The translations under genes were made by a program, and so were the position numbers. From NCBI GenBank assembly GCA_963590855.1, contig CAVAQT010000042.1, positions 1 through 15,179 on the forward strand: 15,179 bases of DNA, read 5' to 3'. Positions 7,171-13,774 of this stretch are shown in pieces; position 1 is the stretch's first letter, and each line of letters begins with the position of its first letter. The notes under the pieces are model-generated. The model was not told where the DNA came from, did no database searches, and worked only from the letters and a program-made list of their open reading frames with translations. This DNA comes from Ruminococcus_C sp963590855. Lineage in GTDB: Bacteria; Bacillota; Clostridia; Oscillospirales; Ruminococcaceae.

Positions 7171-8256
7171 TCACTTTTCCGCATCCTGCTGAAAGGAATC
7201 CCAGGTAAATTTTTCGCAGCAGAACGGCACAAATACCAACCGGCATTCTCCCAACTGGATCTGATCGTAGCTATGCAGTTCTACATGTTCCAGGATCAGT
7301 TCGTCGTTGCAATAGGTCAATCCCTTGCTCTCGCCTGCCATCAAAATGAAAATACGCTTTTTCGGCTCATAAATGATGGTGGCATGCGTATCACGGGAAA
7401 CGCTGTCGTCATCCATCAATGCAACATCCATCATCGGAGAACGTCCGATGCGGTTCTTGCCGGCGATCAGCTGAAAACTCTGTCCAAAATGCGCCCCGTT
7501 GATGCAGACCAGCCATCCAACGACCGGTTCTTCTTCGCACAGATCTCCATAGATGGCAATGGTGCGGGAGTTGTCTGCCGGAGCAGCCTTCGGCTTTCGC
7601 GGCATCGGTGCCGGCGCAGGTGCAGGTGTCGGAACAGGCGCTGAAACCGGTTCGATCACCGGTGCTTCCGCAACAGGAGCTGCCGGCTGTACCGGTGTTT
7701 CCGGCATTGGTGCAGGGGCTTCCGCAACGGGTTCTGCCGCCGACTGTTCTGCTGCGAGTGCCGGCTGTTTCTCAGTGTGCCGCTCCACTGCCTTTTTTGC
7801 GTTCATCGGACGAGACGGCTCTGCTACCGGTGTCGGAGCAGTCTCCTCTTCCTCGTCGAAGTCCAACAGGGCAACGGTATGATCGACCTGGTTATAGGGA
7901 TTGGGCTTTCCTACCGGCGGCTGATTCGGCGATACGACCGGAGTCGGTGTTCCCTTATCCTTATGAAAGCCGAAGTGAAACAGCGGTTTCTTTTCCTTTT
8001 TGTTTTTCTTACCGGATGCCTGATTGGGCAGAGGCGGCAGCGGTGCTGCCTGTTGTCCTCCGGCAGAGGCAGCAGCGCCGCAGTGCGGGCAGGCTGCATA
8101 CTCCGATGCATCATAAAAATGGCCATTGCTGCACTTGACAACACGCTTTTGTGCCGGTGCCGGAATAGCGCCCTGGGGCGCAGAGAGCGGCTTCCCGCAA
8201 GTGGTGCAGAATGCGCTTCCATCCGCTACTACAGCATGACAATATTGACAGATCAT
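7171..8256 (-). CDS. Double zinc-ribbon FHA domain protein
   Basis: A 361-residue soluble protein predicted to read phosphothreonine marks. ATG 8256 is chosen over TTG 8262 because AAGGAG lies eight bases before the ATG and only two before the TTG. The first zinc ribbon has Cys3, Cys6, Cys17 and Cys20. A second cysteine module, KCSNGHFYD...CPHC, has Cys42, Cys56 and Cys59. A low-complexity linker rich in Pro, Ala and Glu (about 65-228) includes a basic KKNKKEKK patch. The FHA domain (about 246-345) has GRS and SRDTHA signatures and an unusual ending, FVPFCCEKFTW. Two similar Thr motifs, DHTVALLD (126-133) and SRTIAIYGD (230-238), each followed by acidic residues, look like possible phosphorylation and FHA docking sites. 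The gene sits between the PP2C phosphatase (17-base gap) and a kinase (20-base gap), which suggests it is a kinase substrate or adaptor. Confidence 0.88.
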   Translation of the reverse strand: MICQYCHAVVADGSAFCTTCGKPLSAPQGAIPAPAQKRVVKCSNGHFYDASEYAACPHCGAAASAGGQQAAPLPPLPNQASGKKNKKEKKPLFHFGFHKDKGTPTPVVSPNQPPVGKPNPYNQVDHTVALLDFDEEEETAPTPVAEPSRPMNAKKAVERHTEKQPALAAEQSAAEPVAEAPAPMPETPVQPAAPVAEAPVIEPVSAPVPTPAPAPAPMPRKPKAAPADNSRTIAIYGDLCEEEPVVGWLVCINGAHFGQSFQLIAGKNRIGRSPMMDVALMDDDSVSRDTHATIIYEPKKRIFILMAGESKGLTYCNDELILEHVELHSYDQIQLGECRLVFVPFCCEKFTWDSFQQDAEK

Positions 8257-8264
8257 AATCAAAA

Positions 8265-8270
8265 CTCCTT
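8265..8270 (-). promoter_or_regulatory. Ribosome binding site fixing the start of the zinc-ribbon FHA gene
   Basis: AAGGAG on the minus strand is eight bases before ATG 8256 and too close to the TTG at 8262. It lies just past the stop codon of the upstream phosphatase gene, consistent with translation of the two genes in series. Confidence 0.7.
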
Positions 8271-8273
8271 TTT

Positions 8274-8999
8274 TTAAGAGACCCAGACGGCAATTGCCGA
8301 AAAGTTGTCCATATTTCTATCTTTTCCGCGCTTCACAATGATTTCCGTCATACGGCTCACCCATTCTGAAACGGTTTTGCTCTTCTTTAAAGTGCGGCAC
8401 ATTTCCCGCTCATACACCAGTTCCCAAAAGCCGTCCGAGCACAGCAGAAAGCCCTGGCAGTCTTTCAGATCCACGGACTCTGAAACGGTGCATGGGATCA
8501 TTTTTTTTGTAGAACCGAAAGCTTTTGTCAGCTTGTTGCGATCCGGATGATTCCGGATCTTTCGCTCCCGAATCTCCTTGGAAAGCACCAGCATTTGCGG
8601 CACGCTGTGATCGATGGTGCGGCAGACTACTTTATTTTTCTGAAACCAGTACAGCCGGGAATCTCCGATGTGCGCCCACTGTGCCTTATCATCCCGCAGA
8701 AGCAGCGTCACCGCAGTCGTCATCATAGAAGTCGTTTCGTGCCGCTGTTTTTTCTCTTTTGCCAGTTCTTCCTGGGCAGTGTCATAGGCATGCTGCAAAA
8801 AGTCCGGTGCATCCGGCTCTTTCTGGAACTGTCCGCAAATAGACTGCGCCACCATCTGGGAAGCAACTTCGCCCTTTCCATGACCGCCCAATCCGTCCGC
8901 CAGTGTAAAGCAGTAGCGATCACCCTGATGGGACATGCAGACGTGATCCTCGTTCACCTCGCGATTTCCGATATTGGTAAAGATCTCATAGGTAATCAT
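8274..8999 (-). CDS. PP2C-family (PPM) Ser/Thr protein phosphatase
   Basis: A complete 241-residue soluble metal-dependent phosphatase that removes phosphate from Ser/Thr residues and would counteract the two kinases of the operon. The PPM motifs appear in order: GNREVNED (11-18, metal-binding Asp18), FTLADGLGGHGKGE (Asp35, Gly36), the TTAVTLLL strand, HIGDSRLY (Asp113), LLCSDGFWE (Asp189) and DNFSAI (Asp231). All expected metal-binding acids are present, and the length matches PrpC/Stp (about 240-250), so it should be active. Its ATG overlaps the TGA of the upstream FHA gene (ATGA), with GGGGG seven bases before it, which indicates translational coupling. No membrane segment or added domain is seen. 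Confidence 0.94.
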   Translation of the reverse strand: MITYEIFTNIGNREVNEDHVCMSHQGDRYCFTLADGLGGHGKGEVASQMVAQSICGQFQKEPDAPDFLQHAYDTAQEELAKEKKQRHETTSMMTTAVTLLLRDDKAQWAHIGDSRLYWFQKNKVVCRTIDHSVPQMLVLSKEIRERKIRNHPDRNKLTKAFGSTKKMIPCTVSESVDLKDCQGFLLCSDGFWELVYEREMCRTLKKSKTVSEWVSRMTEIIVKRGKDRNMDNFSAIAVWVS

Positions 9000-10300
9000 G
9001 CCTGTTCCCCCTTTGTCTCTTCCAGCACGACCCGACAGGAAACATCGCCGAAAATCAAAGTGTCACCGTCATGCAGTTCAGACGGCACTTGTTTTGAAAG
9101 CTTACTGCCGTTCTGTTGGGTACCGGTGGAAGAATGGTCTGTGACCGTATAGCAATCCTTTTCAAAATCATATTCCAGATGTGCGTGATAGGAAGAGACG
9201 TGGACGCTGTCCAGACAAATGTCAATGTGCTCCGCGGTCTTTCCAAAAGAACGTCCTACATTCGTGCCCTCCGGATTGATCTGAAGCTTTCCGCTGCGGC
9301 AGATCAAATAGGCTTTCATGTCCGGATCATCGTGCAGGATCATGATCGTTCCACCCTTTACCCCAGAAAGCTGACCATCCGGGTGGCGAACCAGCTGCGG
9401 TGCGGCAGCATACTGCACTGGTGCGGTCGGAGCAGCAGCCGGCTGTGTTCCTGTTTTGGATTTTTGTGCACTGCGCAGCTGTGCCATAAAGCCGCCGCCC
9501 CGGTTGTTTCCGCCAGTGGGCGCTGCATTTGCCGCAGGCTCTTTTTTTCCAAAGAGCTGATTCAGCGACGGCATTTTTTTCTTGCCCGTTGCCTGCTGCT
9601 GCATTGTTGCCTGCGGAATCGATCGCGCTGCTGCATTGCCTGCCACCTCGATCAGATCCTGCACAGGCTGAGACGAAGGCGTTTCTGTCATAGTACGCAT
9701 TTTGGAAATTGGCTGCTGTGTCTCCGGTGTTTCTGAAGAGATGCCCATAAACTCCTTTAGTTTTTTCCGCATTTCCGGAATATCCAACGTCTCTTTTTCC
9801 AACCCATCATAAAGTTTTTGAAAATCGCCGCTTTCCTGAAAAGCATTGACATCCAGGTAAATATGATCCAGCAAATCCAGGAAAAATTGCCGCAGATCAC
9901 AGCCGGATGCTTCCTGACAAATCGGCAGGCAGAGCAGTGCCGTACGCATGGTCGCCGCATCAAAGTACACAGTATCCAGGCGCAGCAAAATCTCCTTTCT
10001 GGGAATCATATAATAGTCACATTGTTCCAAATGATCCAGAACCGAATTTGCCGTCTCATAAAACCATTTTTTCTGAATTGCAAATTCTTTCAGATATTCT
10101 TTCAGGCTCGTCATCGCAGTACAATCGTACACAAACTCCCGAAGCTTTCCGTCTTTTCGTTCAAACTGCATCGGCAAAAGCCACTGCAGTTCCGCTTCAT
10201 TTCGCTGGATCATTTCCATCGAAAGCAGATCCGGCTGATCTTCCTCCTGCAGCGTATACCGAAGCGCCTGCTCTGTTTTATTCCATGCCTGTTCCTGCAT
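8996..10300 (-). CDS. DUF6382-like N-terminal domain plus C-terminal FHA domain protein
   Basis: A 434-residue soluble protein. Residues 1-185 resemble the DUF6382 family, found N-terminal to FHA domains in Clostridia; its function is unknown. The features used are a helical region with LLPMQFE, FVYDCTAMTSL and YYMIPRKEILL. A flexible linker (186-325) is rich in Gln, Ala, Thr and Gly and contains a KKMPSLNQLFGKKE segment. The FHA domain (about 328-428) has the canonical residues: Gly349-Arg350, the SxxH motif Ser369-His372, and Asn397-Gly398. It should therefore bind phosphothreonine. No membrane helix or signal peptide is visible. ATG 10300 has GAGGAGG ten bases upstream, overlapping the stop region of the preceding gene, and the 3' end overlaps the phosphatase start by four bases. 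Probable role: adaptor recruiting a phosphorylated partner. DUF6382 is assigned from memory. Confidence 0.83.
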   Translation of the reverse strand: MQEQAWNKTEQALRYTLQEEDQPDLLSMEMIQRNEAELQWLLPMQFERKDGKLREFVYDCTAMTSLKEYLKEFAIQKKWFYETANSVLDHLEQCDYYMIPRKEILLRLDTVYFDAATMRTALLCLPICQEASGCDLRQFFLDLLDHIYLDVNAFQESGDFQKLYDGLEKETLDIPEMRKKLKEFMGISSETPETQQPISKMRTMTETPSSQPVQDLIEVAGNAAARSIPQATMQQQATGKKKMPSLNQLFGKKEPAANAAPTGGNNRGGGFMAQLRSAQKSKTGTQPAAAPTAPVQYAAAPQLVRHPDGQLSGVKGGTIMILHDDPDMKAYLICRSGKLQINPEGTNVGRSFGKTAEHIDICLDSVHVSSYHAHLEYDFEKDCYTVTDHSSTGTQQNGSKLSKQVPSELHDGDTLIFGDVSCRVVLEETKGEQA

Positions 10301-10315
10301 GCTGCATCAACCTCC

Positions 10316-11761
10316 TCAGTCTTGGTATGGGTACATCCATGTATGTGCCAGCACTCGCAGATCCAAAAGATCTTCCTCTGTTTGTTCGTCTGTTTCTTCG
10401 GTGCCGTCGCTGACATCCTTTACTGTTACAAATGAATCATCGGCATAGACGACAGACATCTCATCGTAAGTATCTTCCAGCATGACGTTGCCGTCAGTGT
10501 CGATCAGCGTCCACCCGTCCGTTTCCTGGACAGGTGCATAGCCGCAGCTATAGGACTTCGCATCCGGATAAGTACCTTCCAGTTCCTGTTCTCCCTTGAC
10601 AGAGACAAATCCCCATTTGCCATTATCCATCTGTACTGCGCAGGGTTCCTGAGAAGCAAAAGGCTTCACCGCCGTATAACCAGTATCCGACAGCTGCTTT
10701 CCGCTGAGATCATAGAGATAAAACTTTCCGCCTTTTTTCCCCCAGAAAACGCCGTACCGGGTGCTATACCCATTTTCATCGACCAGAATCTCTTCAAAAG
10801 TTTCCTTGCCGACCTGCTTCATTTCCTTATCGATCAGCATCCACTTGCCGTCCTTTTCTACCGCGGCACAGCCATTGCTGAACATGCTGGCATAGTCATA
10901 CTCTACGGCATAGGCTTTCATATTGGTATCCAGATAGCCGTATTTGCCCAACTCATCTTTCGGGATCTCTTCCGGATAAGCATCAGACTTCTCGTTTTTC
11001 TCTGCCATCTGGAACGGGGCATAGCCCTCTGCAAAGCTGCCCAGCCATGCAACAGCAAAATCCGGAACGCGCCGGCGATAGGCATCGGTATCCACATAGC
11101 AGTATTCGCCATCCTGGCACACTGGGAAAAATCCGCCGCCCAGATTTCCGGCATCCTCATATTCCGCATCCAAAATCAGCTCGTTATCCGCATTGACGAC
11201 GCCATATTTGCCATCGATCTTTACCACAGCACTAGCAGATGCATCTGTGGGATAGGCATATGGTTTTATCTCGCTGACACTCAGATATTTCTGATACTGC
11301 ACCACTGCACGAAGCTGGAGCAGGTAATTTTCCATTGTTGTTTTCCATTCATCGGTGCAGTTTTCCTGCTGCAGCGCTGTCTGCACATCATCGTATGCAG
11401 TCTGATACTCCTTCTCTTCCAGAGCCGCTTCGATCAGTATTTTGCAGCTGTCCAGATCCTCCGGATTTTTGCTGTATGCTTTTCGCAGCTGTTCCAGGTA
11501 GTTTTCCTCTTCGCCCAGCTTCTGATACAGATCGGCGATCTTATAGGTCAACTCCAAATTGTCCGGCTGCATTTTCTGCGCGCTCTGATAGGAAGCAATC
11601 GCATCAATGTAAATCTTTTTCTCTTCATAGTGCTCTGCCTGCTGAAGATAGGACTGATAGGTACGATCTTCCTTTCCGTTCGCAGCAAAAATATTTTTCC
11701 ATGAACCGATGCAAAGCACCAGCATCAGCACCAGCACCAACGGCCCTGCCATTTTCTTCAT
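10316..11761 (-). CDS. Exported or membrane-anchored TPR and WG-repeat protein
   Basis: A 481-residue protein. ATG 11761 is preferred over in-frame GTG 11776 because GAGG lies nine bases before the ATG and overlaps the GTG. Residues 1-27 form a basic start plus hydrophobic stretch (KKMAGPLVLVLMLVLCIG) ending in FAANG, so a signal peptide or membrane anchor is likely. Cys17 does not sit in a proper lipobox. TPR-like helices span about 30-150 (YIDAIASYQSAQKMQPDN and following). Residues about 178-440 are WG-type beta repeats, recognised by DGKYGVVN, GKYGYLDT, DGKWMLID, NGKWGFVS and DGWTLIDTDG. The tail is acidic (EETDEQTEEDLLD). WG repeats are thought to fold as beta-rich binding platforms; no enzyme motif is seen. 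It lies between the Tad genes and the phospho-signalling genes, so it may be an extracytoplasmic scaffold linking the two groups, but this is inference. Confidence 0.85.
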   Translation of the reverse strand: MKKMAGPLVLVLMLVLCIGSWKNIFAANGKEDRTYQSYLQQAEHYEEKKIYIDAIASYQSAQKMQPDNLELTYKIADLYQKLGEEENYLEQLRKAYSKNPEDLDSCKILIEAALEEKEYQTAYDDVQTALQQENCTDEWKTTMENYLLQLRAVVQYQKYLSVSEIKPYAYPTDASASAVVKIDGKYGVVNADNELILDAEYEDAGNLGGGFFPVCQDGEYCYVDTDAYRRRVPDFAVAWLGSFAEGYAPFQMAEKNEKSDAYPEEIPKDELGKYGYLDTNMKAYAVEYDYASMFSNGCAAVEKDGKWMLIDKEMKQVGKETFEEILVDENGYSTRYGVFWGKKGGKFYLYDLSGKQLSDTGYTAVKPFASQEPCAVQMDNGKWGFVSVKGEQELEGTYPDAKSYSCGYAPVQETDGWTLIDTDGNVMLEDTYDEMSVVYADDSFVTVKDVSDGTEETDEQTEEDLLDLRVLAHTWMYPYQD

Positions 11762-11770
11762 GATCACATT

Positions 11771-11774
11771 CCTC
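11771..11774 (-). promoter_or_regulatory. Ribosome binding site deciding the start of the WG-repeat gene
   Basis: GAGG on the minus strand is nine bases before ATG 11761. It overlaps the alternative GTG start at 11776, which has only a weak AAGAGA upstream. Confidence 0.5.
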
Positions 11775-11800
11775 ACAATCTCTTTTAAATCTCAATCCCG

Positions 11801-12469
11801 TCACGAAAAAATATCATACAACACAGCAGCGGCAAAAATAAACGGAGACATCGGAATCGTGTCCCGAAGCCGCATCTTTTTGGAGATCAGCAGCACCATA
11901 CAAATCACGGCGGCGATCAGACAGGTATAGAACAACACTGTCATCACCCCGAGCATGCCGTACAGCATTCCCAAAACAGCAAACAGCTTTACATCACCGG
12001 CACCCAGTCCACCGCGGGAGATCAGCATGCAGATCAACATAATACCGCCGCCGACCAGCAGGCCGAGTCCGCTGCGAACCAGCAGTGTTCCCACGGTCGC
12101 AAGTTCCTTGGACTGGATCACATCAACTGCCGTAAAGAGTACCCATACCATAAACAGGCACGCGGTCAGCATGTTGGGGATCTTCTTCACGCTCAGGTCG
12201 ATGCTGGCAATCACTGCCAGCAAATGCAGCACCAGCTGTTCCCGCAGGGCAACATCCCAGGCAAGCTTATGCCAGATCACCAACGCGATCATACAGCCGC
12301 CTACTGCAAGCTGACAAATCGTCATACCGATAAATGACTTTTTCTGCGCCAAAAGCACTTGTACATGCTTTGGTTTTTTCTTTTCATGCAGATAATACTC
12401 CCGATAATACTGCCCCGGCAAAATGCTCAGGACTGCCAGCAGTCCGACTACGATGCAAGTGATAAACAC
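11801..12469 (-). CDS. A24-family prepilin peptidase (TadV/CpaA-like)
   Basis: A 222-residue membrane aspartyl protease that would cleave the leader of prepilins or pseudopilins for the Tad machine, including the TadE-like product of the gene before it. About six hydrophobic helices are visible. The two catalytic aspartates are present: Asp91 in IASIDLSVKKIPN and Asp159 in the GxGD motif GLGAGDVKLFAVLG. The C-terminal MSPFIFAAAV matches the family's closing helix. The CxxC-bearing methyltransferase domain of PilD is absent, as in TadV/CpaA. At 222 residues it is longer than typical TadV/CpaA (about 150-170) because of an N-terminal helix and a basic loop (HEKKKPKH). The start is GTG, supported by GGGGAGG eight bases upstream. 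The gap from the TadE-like gene is 23 bases. Confidence 0.9.
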   Translation of the reverse strand: MFITCIVVGLLAVLSILPGQYYREYYLHEKKKPKHVQVLLAQKKSFIGMTICQLAVGGCMIALVIWHKLAWDVALREQLVLHLLAVIASIDLSVKKIPNMLTACLFMVWVLFTAVDVIQSKELATVGTLLVRSGLGLLVGGGIMLICMLISRGGLGAGDVKLFAVLGMLYGMLGVMTVLFYTCLIAAVICMVLLISKKMRLRDTIPMSPFIFAAAVLYDIFS

Positions 12470-12477
12470 GCCTTTTT

Positions 12478-12484
12478 CCTCCCC
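12478..12484 (-). promoter_or_regulatory. Ribosome binding site supporting the GTG start of the prepilin peptidase
   Basis: GGGGAGG on the minus strand lies eight bases before GTG 12469. The strong site and good spacing justify the non-ATG start. Confidence 0.65.
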
Positions 12485-12492
12485 TGTTCCGA

Positions 12493-13761
12493 TCAGCTTT
12501 CTACCGGAAATTCTTCATAGATTATTTTGACTTCAATATGCTCCGCACTAAGCCCTTTTTCCTTCGCCAGATTTTCCACGCATTTTTGAATCTGATCGGA
12601 ATATTTTTCTGCATCCTTTGGCATTGCAACTACCAGCTGATATTGTGTATCGCCGTTCATCTTCTTTTCGGCATTATCGCTTTCCATATGCACGCCGTCT
12701 TGCTCTGCCTTTTTCTTATTAGTCTTTAGCAAGTTGATGCTTCGCGACAAGCGGTTTTTCAGCTCAGATTCGTTCAGCACTCTTTCGCCTGCTTCATTTT
12801 CAGAGGTGACCTTGTTTTTCAAGATATTCATGGATTCTATTTTTGTCAGACGATTATTGCTTTCATCATAAGTATCAAATCCAAGCCCTTTTTTAATTGC
12901 TTTGCCGTATTGTCCGCCTTCTTCTAATCTGGAGACAATTTGTTTTCCGCGCATCATGTCGCTCTCATTATCCCACAATGTTTTTCCGGGCTGCGGTGTT
13001 TCCTGAACGCCGCGATAGTGAATCCAGGCGGCAGTGCACGCGGTCTGCTGCACATAGAGATTCCCGTCGTACATGCCAAAGGTCATCGCCTTTAAGTTAA
13101 TGCGATAGTTCAGCACTACATTAATGGAGTAGCCGTCTGCCAAAAACATGGATTGTTCAAAATGCAGTCCACTCTTTCCCTCTTCCACACCGTTGGCTTT
13201 CAGGTATGCATCCAGATCGGAAACAGACATGTATTTCGGAAACAATGCCGAACAAACCGGATCTGCAACTGCACAGCCAAGAAGTCGCTGTGCGCCGCTT
13301 CGCATGGTAGCATTCATCAGGAGCGTCAGCTGACTTTTCCAGTCTGTATTTTGCAGAGAGCTTTTTAACGAACTGGCAGCACTGATAGCTGACTGGGCAT
13401 TGTTTCCAACATCCTTCCAGGAATCCATAGAACTGACATCCAGTTCAGATGAGGATTCATACAGTTTTTCAAACTGCTGAATCGCTTCCTGACCCTTCTG
13501 GAAATTTTCATTCAGCTGATCGGTATTGGTACTGCTTGCCGGGGCATCCGGCAGAACGCCAGCTTTTTCTGCAATATAGAAATACTGCGCCACTTCCTTT
13601 GCGACCTGGTCGGTGGCATATTGTGTGGTTGCTTCCAGACGCATAATCATCGAGAACATCAGCACCGCCATTACGCCCAGAATGAAAAAGATCAGACCCA
13701 GAAGCGCTTCAATGGCAATATCGCCTTTTTCATTTCGTTTCGCTCGTTTCAGCCATTTCAT
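12493..13761 (-). CDS. Large TadE-like pseudopilin with extra C-terminal module
   Basis: A 422-residue protein with a basic N-terminus (KWLKRAKRNEK), then the likely prepilin cleavage context Lys12-Gly13/Asp14-Ile-Ala-Ile-Glu18, where Glu18 is the expected +5 glutamate, and a hydrophobic helix (19-40). This is the layout of TadE/TadF pseudopilins, which help assemble the Tad pilus outside the membrane. The next part (41-250) includes a Cys pair (Cys163, Cys170) and ends in an FGMYDGNLYVQQTACTAAWI segment, which I associate with TadE-like proteins of Firmicutes. It is much longer than ordinary TadE (about 150-200). The last 160 residues form a separate charged module (GLGFDTYDE, ESMNILKNKV, YQLVVAMPKD) that I cannot identify. 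AGGAGG seven bases before ATG overlaps the stop of the preceding gene. The neighbouring prepilin peptidase is the likely processing enzyme. Confidence 0.75.
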   Translation of the reverse strand: MKWLKRAKRNEKGDIAIEALLGLIFFILGVMAVLMFSMIMRLEATTQYATDQVAKEVAQYFYIAEKAGVLPDAPASSTNTDQLNENFQKGQEAIQQFEKLYESSSELDVSSMDSWKDVGNNAQSAISAASSLKSSLQNTDWKSQLTLLMNATMRSGAQRLLGCAVADPVCSALFPKYMSVSDLDAYLKANGVEEGKSGLHFEQSMFLADGYSINVVLNYRINLKAMTFGMYDGNLYVQQTACTAAWIHYRGVQETPQPGKTLWDNESDMMRGKQIVSRLEEGGQYGKAIKKGLGFDTYDESNNRLTKIESMNILKNKVTSENEAGERVLNESELKNRLSRSINLLKTNKKKAEQDGVHMESDNAEKKMNGDTQYQLVVAMPKDAEKYSDQIQKCVENLAKEKGLSAEHIEVKIIYEEFPVES

Positions 13762-13768
13762 AGCAGCA

Positions 13769-13774
13769 CCTCCT
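13769..13774 (-). promoter_or_regulatory. Consensus ribosome binding site of the TadE-like gene overlapping the upstream stop codon
   Basis: AGGAGG on the minus strand sits seven bases before ATG 13761. Its first A is the last base of the TAA of the upstream Tad gene, so ribosomes ending one gene can directly start the next. Confidence 0.75.

Noticed and set aside
7553..7882. Plus-strand Gly/Ala/Ser-rich frame resembling a cell-surface or PE-PGRS-like protein
   Set aside because: It is the antisense of the Pro/Ala/Glu linker of the FHA protein. Low complexity on one strand forces low complexity on the other.
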